This document shows, piece by piece, positions 33,097 through 42,666 of a stretch of 64,000 nucleotides of DNA (positions within the stretch are counted from its first letter, which is position 1; every line of letters begins with the position of its first letter). The notes below the pieces were generated by a model. That model made no database searches. It saw only the letters and a list, made by a program, of their open reading frames with translations, and was not told the origin of the DNA. The position numbers and the translations under genes were made by a program. Source of the DNA: CAWABB01 sp963780165 (GTDB taxonomy: Bacteria; Bacteroidota; Ignavibacteria; UBA10030; UBA6906); assembly GCA_963780165.1 (NCBI GenBank), contig CAWABB010000001.1, positions 992,001-1,056,000 of the forward strand, in the 5' to 3' direction.

Positions 33097-33142
33097 TGAC
33101 CTGCCCCCTCTAGAGCGATCCGATTCGTGTATTGGAAATTGG
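33097..33142 (+). repeat. Short dispersed repeat, copy 1 (GACCTG...TTCGT-TATTG)
   Basis: About 46 bp here and 46545-46592 share the order TGACCTG, CCCCCTC, AGA, CGA, CCG, TTCGT, TATTG, AAAT with about 80% identity by eye. Both lie in upstream regions. No coding potential is seen. Confidence 0.45.
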
Positions 33143-33204
33143 CTCTTAAGAAGTAGAGCCGGAGATGACTGCCAGGCTCTTTCTTTACCCTATGGAGGGT
33201 GGAT

Positions 33205-35483
33205 TCACCGAACCAAAACGAGTTTCTTCGATTGGGCGAAATCTCCCGCCGTCAGTCTGTATATGTAAACACCGCTGGCCAGTCTTGAAGCGTCGAACAC
33301 GGCTTCGTGATATCCTGCCTCCTGCTCACCCTGGACAAGCGTCGCCACTTGCTGCCCGACGGTGTTGAAGACTGTGATCGTCACGCTCGCTCGCCAGGCA
33401 GACTCGTATCTGATGATGGTCGAGGGGTTAAAGGGGTTGGGGTAGTTCTGTTCGAGAACGAATCTCTCCGGGACATTTCCGCTATGGGTTTCAACAACAC
33501 CAACTGTCGACTGCGGCAATCCATACTTCGTGGCGAGATAGCGTTTCGATTTCTTTCTCGCTGAGGGTCAGAAAGTGCCACATTGTAGACAATCACTTCC
33601 GCGACATCACATTTCGCCAGGATAGTCCCATTGGGAACTCCATCAGCTCCTCCAATTCCCCCGCCCGAACCCGTAGCATCACCCAAAGGAACGGAAATCG
33701 CGCCGTTGCAAACCTCCCGGGTTCAGGTGTACATCATTCCCATCCCACCGCAGCGTTGTGTTCCATATGGTCCGGTTGAGTGACTACGCTGAGATTCCTC
33801 CAAGCATCGTGGGCAACCAGACCCGGCGTGCCGCCACGGACCCAACCAAAGGTACCCCCACCCACCGCCATTGCTAGGGTGTCTGTGCCATACTCGGGTA
33901 TGGCCATCCCCATATACCAATGTTGGGCAGAATCCCCATTCACGCCAAAGGTTATGACGTTACCTTCGTTGTCGGCAGAGCCCGCATGGTTATTGATGAC
34001 CAGAAAAAGACTGAATTGCGTCATGCTGGTCAAACCCGTAAATCCCAATTTGTCATTCACGCCATCAAAGCTGATGAAAGGTTTGCCGTTCAAGGTGTCA
34101 GCCACCAGCATCGGTTGTCGTGACGCACTGGCCTGAATAGCGTCATTTCCGTTGCCACTCTGTCGTGCCACCTGCTCACCGTCCCATTCAGTGTGTCGAC
34201 ACCTGAATCAGCGCTCAGCCAGAGTTGAAGACCGGCTGTGGGTATGGAGTCGTATAGAAGTACGCGTTGTGCCACCCAGGCCGCAACATTGCGTCCGATC
34301 GTCAACCCCATCTTCGACGGAAGTGCGAAAGTGCATTCCGCCGTAGACACGCGCATTGATCAGATTCCGTGACGAGATCGTTGACGTTGCTGAACGAGTG
34401 TTGTGTGCCGGTCACCGTGCTCGTGAGCGTGACCGGAATATTAGCCGTGCCGAAAAACTTCTCGAGCGTAAAGGCAATCGCGGCGTACGAGCAGCCGTGC
34501 GCGGCAGGGTACTCCGGATGAGGCGGTGTGTTCACAAGCGGCAGCCATGACGTGTCACGGTCAGTGAGTGGGTTGCCGTCACTGTCCGCGCTCGCGGATG
34601 GCTGTCGACGGACGCCAGGCGTTGTAGTAGTACTTCGATTCAAAACCGGTAATCAACGCATCGTCGATCGTCACGAAGAGTTGCGCAAAGAGCCGGGCAT
34701 TGTCGGCAAGCGACATGCGCGCGACGCCGCAAACAGCCTGATGTTCCTGGCCAGTTGCACGTTCGGGTTCTCGGTGTGAAACCTCGCGATTTCTCGTTGC
34801 TCGGGGGTGGTGAAGGAGCTGTCGCGCGAGCCGTAGCTGCTTCACTTCGTCAAAGTCCCTCGTATACACGTCGCTCGTGAGCGACGGCGGAGCCGGCGCA
34901 CGGAACTGCGACGTCGATTCCAGAGAAAACGGCCGGAACTGCGGGAAGCCACGTGTTCAGTGGCTGGTATTGGGCAGCTCCCGGCGGGCGTCGGTTGATA
35001 CACCCCCGGCGCCGCAGCAAGCCAGGTGTACGGTACAATTGCCTCTCTCCCATCGCCCGCGCGAAGTGCGAGGAACCGTGTCGCGACTGTGTCGCCAATG
35101 GCAATGCCTCTGGTCTTCGTGCTGTCGTCGGGCAGGAGAGCGAGCGCGGCAGCATACACAGAGTCGATGTACGACTGTTGGGAGGCATAAAACGTCGACA
35201 AGACCCTGTATGCCGCCGCGGCTGTCGCAGCTTCTTTCGATGCCCAGGGTGCTGCGTTCGATGGCGATACGGCAAAGACTGCGTATCGATCATCGATGGC
35301 ATTGACGGCATCATAGATGGCGATATGCACGTATGTCAAGTCGATCAGGGGGCTCCTCGCCAGCGCCGGCACTTTGAGCATGACCGTGATGGCGGCCGCG
35401 CTCCAGTCGATCACCGCATCGGCGCGAGATTGACTTGTGAACAGTGAGAGTACTCCCACCAACAATAGATATCTAGATTTCAT
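33205..35483 (-). pseudogene. Decayed vanadium haloperoxidase-LamG-T9SS fusion
   Basis: Joined across frames, one protein can be read. It has a signal peptide (MKSRYLLLVGVLSLFTSQSRA), then a vanadium-dependent haloperoxidase/PAP2-like domain (LTYVHIAIYDAVNAID, DVYTRDFDEVKQL, KYYYNAWRPSTAIR, HPEYPAAHGCSYAAIA, ARVYGGMHFRTSVEDG, TIGRNVAAWVAQ). A LamG/concanavalin-like domain follows (LQLWLSADSGVDTLNG, MVADTLNGKPFISFDGVND-type sequence, AEVIVYNVALSD), and the protein ends in a T9SS tail (NYPNPFNPSTIIRYES, GVYIYRLTAG, KLVLVR). At least seven single-base frame changes interrupt it between about 35000 and 33540. Motifs such as the RP...SGH-like HPEYPAAHG are intact at residue level, so decay is recent or many indels are assembly errors. 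It starts at ATG 35483, overlapping the end of a captured signal-peptide ORF. Confidence 0.75.
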
Positions 35484-35580
35484 AGCCACCTCCGCGATAC
35501 ATGAGAAATTGAGCGTTAGCAGACCCCACCAGCAATGACAAGAGCAGGCACAATGCAAGAACAGACTGTAGAGTGTTCAT
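35473..35580 (-). pseudogene. T9SS-protein 5' end remnant (signal-peptide ORF)
   Basis: A 35-codon frame reads MNTLQSVLALCLLLSLLVGSANAQF, nearly the signal peptide of the gene at 31368-33014, then breaks into LMYRGGGYEI and stops. The haloperoxidase ATG (35483) overlaps its last codons (TATGAAATCTAG), with GGAGG just before. The upstream 85 bp (35581-35665) is also a copy of the 33015-33095 leader. A duplicated promoter and signal peptide was thus joined to another gene's start. Confidence 0.7.
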
Positions 35581-35665
35581 TTGTTTGACTCCTTCGGTTA
35601 AAGCGCCCAGTGAATCGGGTAATTGACGTGACCAAAGGTAGCAAACCAAGGGGCGGGGGTACCTA
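35581..35665 (-). promoter_or_regulatory. Duplicated leader with TACCTTTG box
   Basis: This segment repeats 33015-33095: GACTCCTTCGGTT, ATCGGGTAATTGAC, ACCAAAGGTAGCAAACCA and GGGGGTACC occur in the same order. The putative -7 box TACCTTTG is at 35633-35640 on the minus strand. Confidence 0.55.
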
Positions 35666-35730
35666 GTCCCTTTGTTACAAATTCGTGTGATTTTGTTACG
35701 CGGGGACCAGATCAATCGGGGGACGCCCGA

Positions 35731-38700
35731 TCAGGAAGGCGTTTGTGACGTTTTGCCAGAACTTTCGGCCTGCACTGATGCTTTTCTGACATCAGTGGGT
35801 GCCGTTCCAAACTGCTTGTGGAAGGCCTTTGAGAAGGAAGAAGGACCGCTGAACCCGACTTTGTACGCGATTTCTGAAACCGTGCCGGCATCCTTTTGGA
35901 GCAGCTCCATTGCACGGTGGAGGCGAATATAGCGTATGAATTCCCCGGGCCCCTGGTTTGTCAAAGCCGTGAGCTTGCGGTGCAATTGCACCCGGCTCAT
36001 TCCCACCACGGCACCGAGCTCTTCAATGTGGAAATCTTCATCGCCTATGTGCTGCTCAACTGCCGCCAAGACTTTGTTCAAGAATACATCATCCATAGAC
36101 GTAACAGCAATCTCGCCAGGCTTCAGTGGAACCGAAGCCTTGAATCGCTCTCTGAGCTTTCGTCTCATACCAATCAGGTTCTTCACTCTTACGAGAAGCT
36201 CCTTCGCATCGAACGGTTTGGTGAGGTAATCATCAGCACCGGTCTCAAGACCTTCGATCTTGTCCTCCTGACCGGCCTTGGCAGTAAGAAGGATGATTGG
36301 TACGTGGCTCGTTTTTTCGTCCAGCTTCAAGGTCTTGCACAGTTCAAAGCCATCCATCTTCGGCATCATCACGTCGCTGATGATCAGGTCGGGAATCGTT
36401 TCCCTAGCCTTCTTCACCCCTTCTTTCCCGTCATGTGCCTCGAGCACCTGGTAGGATGGGACAAGGTACTGGCGAATGTATGCCCTCACATCGATGTTGT
36501 CCTCCACAACCAGGACGATGGGGCCGCTGCCATCAGGAGTTTGTACCTCGGGATCGAAGGATGCAGATTGCACCTGATCCTCCCCCTGAGCCGATGTGCG
36601 TTCCCGAACTTCAGTCTGTGCGGCCACCAGTTGGTCTGCCCTCAGATGAGCACTCCCCAGCGGAATTCTGACAAGGAACTCAGTTCCCTTCCCCACCACA
36701 CTCCTGACACTGATTGTCCCGTGGTGCAATTCCACCAGCTCTTTGGTAAGAGCGAGGCCGATCCCCGTGCCTTCTTGTTCCCGTGTCTGGGAAGCATCGA
36801 CCTGATAGAAGCGGTCGAAGATGTGGGGAAGTTCCCCCTCCGGAATGCCGATGCCCGTGTCTCCGACGATTATTTCCAATGAATCGGCCGGCGCAGGTGA
36901 TGACGACTGTAAGCAAACGGTCACTGTTCCCCTCTCTGGCGTGAACTTGAATGCGTTAGAGAGAAGGTTTGTGAGGATCTTCTCCATCTTGTCTTCATCG
37001 AAGAAGAGCTCAATATCCTCCTTTTCTGCCTGCACATGCAATGCAATGCTCCGTCCCCCGGCGGACGATTGGAACGACTGGGCGATCCCTTTGACGAACG
37101 GAACGATATTTCCCGGAGCAGCCTGTAGCTTCATGCCTCCCGCATCGATTTTGGAGAGATCCAGGAGCTGGTTAATCAACCGCAGCAATCGTTGCGCGTT
37201 GCGATGAACCATGGAGAGTTTTTCCCTGGAGGATTCGTCGGGCTGAACGGACTGCAATTCCTCCGTCGGGCCAAGGATGAGCGTGAGAGGAGTCCGAAAC
37301 TCGTGCGAGATGTTGGCGAAAAAGCGGGACTTCATCCTGTCCTCTTCTCTCAACGTTCTCGCCTCGACCTGCGTCATTTCGAGCTTATGACGAGCAAGCA
37401 GTCTGCCGACCTGAAAACGACGAATGCCATAGAGGGCACCCGTAATAACAAGGCCATAAAAGAGATAGGCCCAGGTCGTCTTCCACCAGGGTGGTGTCAC
37501 GGTGATCCGAACAGACGCACCTTCCTCGTTCCACACTCCGTCGTTGTTCGAGCCTTTCACCCTGAAGACATATTCACCTGGCTCCAAATGCGGGTATCCG
37601 GCGTAACGACGGGGACCTGAGTTCACCCAGTCGCGGTCAATTCCTTCCATCTTGTATGCATACTGGTTTCTTTCGGGGGTGGTGTAGCTGAGCGCAGCAA
37701 ACTCGAATGAAATAGAATTATCCCCGTATGACAGATTCACCTCATCGCCGAACGGTGTCGGTTCTTCAAATAGCCTGAACTGGGTCACAACGATACGGGG
37801 GACATAGGGGTTATCCCGTATGCTGTCCGGGTGAAATCGGGTAAGTCCCTTCCCTCCAAAGTACATCTCGCCATTTTTGGTTCTGCATCCGCTCTGGGCG
37901 CGTATCTCGTTGTTTGCAAGCCCATACGAGACGTCGTAATTCTTGAAACGCATATTCTTCGGATCAAACTTCGAAATACCCTTGAACGTGCCAAGCCAAA
38001 GGTTGCCATGGTCATCTTCAAGAATCTTAACCACCACATCGATTGGCAGCCCATCCTTTGACGTAAAATGTGTGAATGTTCCGGTTGCCCGATCAAACCT
38101 ATCCAGCCCGCGCGCTCCAACCCATAGCGTACCCGTTTTGTCTTCATAAACCGTGGATATAAAGTTAGCGCTCAGGCTCGCGGGGGTCCGGGGGTCATAG
38201 CTGTATCGAACCACAGTTTCCTTCGTCGGGTCATAACAGAGCAAGCCACGATCTAGCGTGCCAATCCAGAGTAGACCAGAGGCATCTTCGTAAATATTGT
38301 TTATTCGGCTTCCTGCCTCCTGCACGCTCCTGAGAAAGTGTCTGGCCGGATCAACTGAAAAGAAACCCCCATCCTCTGTCCCCATCCAGAATCGGCCATC
38401 GCGGCCCTCAGTCAAACAATACGCCACTCCACGAAACTTGAGGCCCGAAGAATCGTGAAAGCTGGTTATTTGTCCCTGGTGATTGCGCTTGTACAAGCCC
38501 CCAGACTCTTTGCCGATCCACAGATTACCCGCCCGGTCATCCAAAAGGGGATAAGAACCTTTGTCCAGCTGTCGACCAAGGAATGTCTCTGTCTTCGGAT
38601 CAAACTTTTTCCACTCATTCGAGGCGTGTACCCATATTCTGTCTGCGTTGTCTGGACAAACCTGAGGAAAGACAGTATTGGGGGCCTGATCATCATACGG

Positions 38701-39825
38701 ATAGCTCGTGAAGGGGGGCTTTGCCCGATTCAGTTTGTTTACTCCTTTGTCCGGGGTTGAAACCCAGATCGTTCCAGACCGCTCACAACACACCGACTCA
38801 ATGCCGTTGCTGCTCAGGCTACCCGGATCTTCTTCGCTGTGAACGTAGCGTGTGAAACTCTTTGACTTCTTGTCGAAAACGTTCAGTCCATGATTGAAGG
38901 TGCCTACCCACAAATGCCCAGCTTTGTCCTCGGAAATAGAGGAGACGTCGTTGCCGCTGATGGTTCGTGGATCCTTTGGATCGTGAGCATATTGAGTGAA
39001 CGTTCCGGTAGTTTGATTAAACGCCACTAATCCTGCACCGCCACCCAGCCAGAGTGTGGCTGAGGCATCTTCGTAGATTGAATGTATCCAATTGTCGGAC
39101 TGATTCGTGTGGTTGAAATCGTGCCAGTAGTGGATGAACTTTCCGAACTTCTTATCAAATCTGATCAGGCCACGATCGGTTCCAATCCAGAGCAATCCTG
39201 CCCCGTCCTCACAAATGGCACGGATCGAGTTGTAACCGGTCTCGCCGAGATCAGTACTATCATCTCGAAAACAGGTAAAGTTCCCACTGGACCGGTCGAA
39301 AATATTGAGCCCGTCACCAGTACCAATCCAAAGACGACCATCCCTGTCTTCGTGAATCGAGTTGACAGAGTTACTCCGTTTGGTTCCTGGACCCGGGGGA
39401 TTGGGCAAGTAATGTGTGAACTTTCCCGTCGCTCGATCAAGTCTATCGAGTCCCTGTTCGGTGCCGATCCAGAGGTTGCGGGCTTTGTCCTCAAAGATGA
39501 CGTTAACCCAGAAGTTAAGAATGCTTGAAGGGTCATCCTGATCATGCTCGAACGATGTGAAGCTGTAACCGTCATATCTGTCAATTCCGCCCAAGGTGCC
39601 AAACCATAGATAGCCGTCACTATCTTGATAGATACACGGAAAAGAGATATTGGTCATGCCCTGATCAATGGAGAAATGCTCGAAGACGATGTTCGTGTTC
39701 TGGGAACGAGCCCCCGGGGGCACACAAAGGAGGAGCATTAGAGAGAAGAGAAGGCAGATCGTGGGCGAGGTCACGTCAACTCTTCGAGAGAGGGTCTGTC
39801 GTGTCTTCATATCAAGGCAGTTCAT
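35731..39825 (-). CDS. Hybrid two-component system protein (Reg_prop-HK-REC-AraC)
   Basis: A 1364-aa one-protein signalling system. Order: signal peptide (about 20-41), many two-component-regulator propeller repeats (about 45-680; FPCIYQDSDGYLWFGTLGG, GTLWVGARGLDRFDRATG), Y_Y_Y domain (about 700-775), membrane segment (about 785-805), histidine kinase (SHEFRTPLTLILGP, phospho-acceptor His about 841; GDTGIGIP and GTGIGLAL in the ATPase), receiver domain (1104-1220, phospho-Asp about 1151 in IISDVMMPKMDG), and AraC-type HTH (about 1245-1350). It should sense an extracytoplasmic ligand, typically a glycan in Bacteroidota, and control nearby or distant genes. No polysaccharide-utilisation genes flank it. 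The start is ATG 39825; ATG 39810 is an alternative. Confidence 0.93.
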   Translation of the reverse strand: MNCLDMKTRQTLSRRVDVTSPTICLLFSLMLLLCVPPGARSQNTNIVFEHFSIDQGMTNISFPCIYQDSDGYLWFGTLGGIDRYDGYSFTSFEHDQDDPSSILNFWVNVIFEDKARNLWIGTEQGLDRLDRATGKFTHYLPNPPGPGTKRSNSVNSIHEDRDGRLWIGTGDGLNIFDRSSGNFTCFRDDSTDLGETGYNSIRAICEDGAGLLWIGTDRGLIRFDKKFGKFIHYWHDFNHTNQSDNWIHSIYEDASATLWLGGGAGLVAFNQTTGTFTQYAHDPKDPRTISGNDVSSISEDKAGHLWVGTFNHGLNVFDKKSKSFTRYVHSEEDPGSLSSNGIESVCCERSGTIWVSTPDKGVNKLNRAKPPFTSYPYDDQAPNTVFPQVCPDNADRIWVHASNEWKKFDPKTETFLGRQLDKGSYPLLDDRAGNLWIGKESGGLYKRNHQGQITSFHDSSGLKFRGVAYCLTEGRDGRFWMGTEDGGFFSVDPARHFLRSVQEAGSRINNIYEDASGLLWIGTLDRGLLCYDPTKETVVRYSYDPRTPASLSANFISTVYEDKTGTLWVGARGLDRFDRATGTFTHFTSKDGLPIDVVVKILEDDHGNLWLGTFKGISKFDPKNMRFKNYDVSYGLANNEIRAQSGCRTKNGEMYFGGKGLTRFHPDSIRDNPYVPRIVVTQFRLFEEPTPFGDEVNLSYGDNSISFEFAALSYTTPERNQYAYKMEGIDRDWVNSGPRRYAGYPHLEPGEYVFRVKGSNNDGVWNEEGASVRITVTPPWWKTTWAYLFYGLVITGALYGIRRFQVGRLLARHKLEMTQVEARTLREEDRMKSRFFANISHEFRTPLTLILGPTEELQSVQPDESSREKLSMVHRNAQRLLRLINQLLDLSKIDAGGMKLQAAPGNIVPFVKGIAQSFQSSAGGRSIALHVQAEKEDIELFFDEDKMEKILTNLLSNAFKFTPERGTVTVCLQSSSPAPADSLEIIVGDTGIGIPEGELPHIFDRFYQVDASQTREQEGTGIGLALTKELVELHHGTISVRSVVGKGTEFLVRIPLGSAHLRADQLVAAQTEVRERTSAQGEDQVQSASFDPEVQTPDGSGPIVLVVEDNIDVRAYIRQYLVPSYQVLEAHDGKEGVKKARETIPDLIISDVMMPKMDGFELCKTLKLDEKTSHVPIILLTAKAGQEDKIEGLETGADDYLTKPFDAKELLVRVKNLIGMRRKLRERFKASVPLKPGEIAVTSMDDVFLNKVLAAVEQHIGDEDFHIEELGAVVGMSRVQLHRKLTALTNQGPGEFIRYIRLHRAMELLQKDAGTVSEIAYKVGFSGPSSFSKAFHKQFGTAPTDVRKASVQAESSGKTSQTPS

Positions 39826-39934
39826 TGTCGTTCACAAACTCGATTCCACACCCGGGCGCACTGACTTCCACATCAAGTTCGCCCGAAACGCTTCAATGAA
39901 CGGTCATGAAAGTCTGGCCTAATCAACCAGAAAG

Positions 39935-40165
39935 GTCGTCAGAGCGGGCTCTACAACGAGGACACTGGATCGCGATCCTGCTTCGGCGACCCTTCGGCTG
40001 GGGAAGCCATCGGGCAACCCGATAATTGCTGGAAATGTATCCCCACACGTGTCAAGAAGCAACCCCTACTGCCTGCCCTGCAACAGCAGCCCAGCGCAAT
40101 GACTGATTTCCCGTTAGCAATCCGAGAGTGAGTGTCAGCACTCAGGCTCAACAAAGGCCGAGGTG
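39935..40165 (-). repeat. Leader-type dispersed repeat, copy D
   Basis: This segment shares GGGCTCTA, ACTGGATCGCGATCCTGCT, CGGCTGGGGAAGCCATCGGG, GACTGATTTCCCGTTAGCAA and CAGGCTCAACAAAGGCCGA with copies B and C. It lies 110-340 nt upstream of the hybrid two-component gene, whose promoter it may contain. The rest of 39826-40289 holds no recognised gene. Confidence 0.6.
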
Positions 40166-40289
40166 GATTCAGATCTTTGGGATCCCGTTGCCATAAAGGC
40201 GAGGACGTTTAGGATCCGTTCGGCGAGCACCCTCTTCAAGTCGCCAGGTAATCCTGTCACTGAGAGAACTGCCTACGGATTCTGACCAT

Positions 40290-40847
40290 TCAACGCCATG
40301 AGGCCAGCGTGCCGATGGTACTTGAGGTCTTGGTGAGCTTCAGCGACCCCTTCAGTTTGGCCAACCCGAAGTCCATCACCTTCACCTGGTTCTTCGAGTT
40401 GACCATGATGTTGTCGGCCTTGATGTCGCGGTGCACTATGCCGTGGGTGTGGGCCTCCTGGAGGGCTTCAGCGATCTGAATGCCATAGGTGATCGCATCC
40501 TGCATCCTCTTCACGGGGACAATTTCGCGGAGTGTCTTCCCCTCAACATATTCCATCACGATGAACTGCTGCCCGTCATGCTCCTGGATGTCGTAGACGG
40601 TACAGATATTGGGATGGTTCAGGATGGCAGCTGCCCGGGCCTCTTGGAGGAACCGCGCCCGTTCCGGCTCGTGGGCATCGAGACCGTGGGGGAGGAACTT
40701 CAGAGCGACGGTACGGGTGAGCTTCAGATCCTCGGCTTTGTAGACGACACCCATGCCGCCTTCGCCGAGTTTCGAGAGGATCTTGTAGTGTGAGACCAGC
40801 TCATCCAACAGCGTACGGTTGACCTTCGAATTTGCCGCCGGCCTCAT
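40290..40847 (-). pseudogene. Truncated Ser/Thr kinase (N-terminal two thirds of the kinase domain)
   Basis: A 185-codon frame encodes ELVSHYKILSKLGEGGMGVV, the invariant Lys in ALKFLPHG, IVHRDIKADNIM and MDFGLAKLKG, then ends in the activation segment (TKTSSTIGTLASWR, stop) where other copies continue YMSPEQ. The substrate-binding lobe, membrane segment and sensor part are missing. It is probably non-functional. It lies directly downstream of another kinase fragment on the same strand. Confidence 0.8.
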
Positions 40848-40893
40848 CTACCAAGATGCTGAACGTACGACTCAGAAACACAAAACTCGGGAA

Positions 40894-41142
40894 CTACTGT
40901 GCTTCCATCACTTCGAAGATGGTGCAGATGTTCGGGTGGTCCAGAGCCGAGGCTGCACGAGCTTCACGGAGAAAGCGAGCTTGACATTCGTCGGATTCAG
41001 CAAGATGAGGGGGAAGGAACTTTAGAGCGACGAGGCGTTCGAGTCTGAGATCTTGGGCCTTATAGACCACGCCCATGCCCCCTTCGCCCAGCCGCTCGAG
41101 AATTGTGTAATGCGAAACGGTGGAACCGACGAGGGAATCCAC
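40894..41142 (-). pseudogene. Truncated Ser/Thr kinase (N-lobe only)
   Basis: GTG 41142, preceded by AAGGA, starts MDSLVGSTVSHYTILERLGE, with an intact glycine loop and ALKFLPPHLAESDE, and ends after LDHPNICTIFEVMEAQ with a stop. Only about 82 residues of a kinase N-lobe remain. It carries the same 5' leader (copy C) as the intact gene at 30680. Confidence 0.8.
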
Positions 41143-41545
41143 TGCAGTTCCTTCTCAGTGGGTGAGGATGGCTTGCTGCCCAGGGTAAGGTTCGTCGGGT
41201 TGGGCTCTATATCAGAAGTACTGGATCAGGGTCCAGCTGCGGCGGTCCCTCGGCCGGGGGGAAGCCATCAGGCGTCAGGAACAACGTGTGCCCGGAATAT
41301 GCCTCAGGCAACACGAAATAGCAAGGCCGCGAACGCAGTCTGGCTCTTTGTCTGATCTCCTGTTAGCAATCTGAGCGTGAGTGTTGGCAGTCAGGCTCAA
41401 CAATGGCCGAAAGGGAGGCAAACGGAGTACACCCGCGGCTGGACACACCGAGGGTCGAACAGCCTGTGGAAGATTCAACCTAGGCATGGCAGGGACAAGC
41501 AGAGCAGATTGTGTGGTGGAGTACCTGCGGATTAGGAAACCGCGG
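41085..41545 (-). repeat. Leader-type dispersed repeat, copy C
   Basis: It matches copy B over about 450 bp (see 30630-31130), covering the kinase 5' codons and the upstream region up to GTGTGGTGGAGTACCTGCGG. Positions 41546-41658, up to the DUF932-like stop, show nothing recognisable. Confidence 0.65.
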
Positions 41546-41658
41546 GTCAGCGTCGGTGACCCTCCAGAGACTCGCTCAGGCGATACCCCGGTGTGATCTT
41601 CAGGAGTCTCGGTCCCGCACGGCTCTCCGAAGGATCGACTTTGTCCAACCCTGTGGGG

Positions 41659-42666
41659 TCATGCTGGAATCTGTAGCCCGGAGGAGCTCTCTGTCGAAGA
41701 GCCGGACCCAGGTCCACTCAGGGCCCCTATCAGCATCCTTCCCGCCAGGGTCTCCAGCCTCAGGCGCGGTGTGACACCGAGGCTCCGCGCCTCAGATGTA
41801 ACCGCGTTCACTGCCTGATATACCGTTATGTTGAGCTCACCCAGGGCCGCCGACAGCCTCCGCGCCGCCGTGGCATCGAGTGCCGGACGGGCCCGCCGGA
41901 GGATCTCCTCCCCCATCCCCTCCCCCAGCGGCGCGGATGTGCTTCTCTTCAATACCTCTTCCAGACGCCTCCACGATTTCCTGACCACCTCCAGCTTCTC
42001 CTCGAGGTACCCCCTCATCATATTGGCCGAGATGTCGTAGTGCGACTGCGGCTTCCACTCGTCTCCCCTCTCGCTCACCACCATCCCGTTCGAGCACGCA
42101 TAACGGAATACGTAGTTGCTTATCGACAAGGACCGGAACCCGGTTTCGGAGTTGAAGATGTTGAACCCCAATCCGCACTCGTCGCCCTTCACGGGCTGCG
42201 TCTTTACCTGGATGTGACTGTACAGCCGCATCTGAAAGTCGTCTCTCGAAATCCCGGATATGCCGATACCGTCGCATTTCTCGATCACCTCAAGATCGGA
42301 GAGCGGCGAGTACTTGTCGCTGAGGATCGTGAGTGCCTCTCCATTCTCGACCCTGACTGCCACCTCGCTGCTCCGGATCCGGAGCAGATAGTCGTTCAGG
42401 ATGGATACCGTCGTCTCGTCCGAGAGCAAGGACATCTGCCGGGTCGGAAACGAAAACCATTTCAACAGCTTGAACACGAACGTCGCGCGCGCCGGAAACT
42501 CCCGAATGCGTCCGTTCGCAATCCGGAGGAACAGGTCGGAGCCGTCGGTCGAGACGTGCAGCCGGTCGGGCTTCGTCACGATGGTCTCGAGTCGCCGGCT
42601 CCGGAGATGATGAACCACTTCAAGCGGTTCGGCCGCGTCGAACTCAACGCCGCTTCTGAGCTCCAT
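41659..42666 (-). CDS. DUF932-like protein
   Basis: A 335-aa protein with features of the DUF932 family (phage/plasmid-like proteins): ALTILSDKYSPLSDLEVIEK near the middle, GLGFNIFNSETGFRSLSISN, and FRYACSNGMVVSE (the FR..C.NG signature), then a helical C-terminal part rich in Arg/Leu. The biochemical role of DUF932 is unknown. ATG 42666 has GAAGG upstream; ATG 42714 is an in-frame alternative. Either start lies inside the ARPP-1 gene, so the two are overlapping and translationally coupled. The end SGPGSGSSTESSSGLQIPA is low-complexity. Confidence 0.75.
   Translation of the reverse strand: MELRSGVEFDAAEPLEVVHHLRSRRLETIVTKPDRLHVSTDGSDLFLRIANGRIREFPARATFVFKLLKWFSFPTRQMSLLSDETTVSILNDYLLRIRSSEVAVRVENGEALTILSDKYSPLSDLEVIEKCDGIGISGISRDDFQMRLYSHIQVKTQPVKGDECGLGFNIFNSETGFRSLSISNYVFRYACSNGMVVSERGDEWKPQSHYDISANMMRGYLEEKLEVVRKSWRRLEEVLKRSTSAPLGEGMGEEILRRARPALDATAARRLSAALGELNITVYQAVNAVTSEARSLGVTPRLRLETLAGRMLIGALSGPGSGSSTESSSGLQIPA

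Noticed and set aside
34842..35558. Intact 238-aa haloperoxidase gene
   Set aside because: The C-terminal part of that frame loses similarity near 35000 and the domain continues in other frames.
40819..41025. Other frames over the kinase fragments as separate genes
   Set aside because: They are antisense to kinase N-lobe sequence and carry no family marks.
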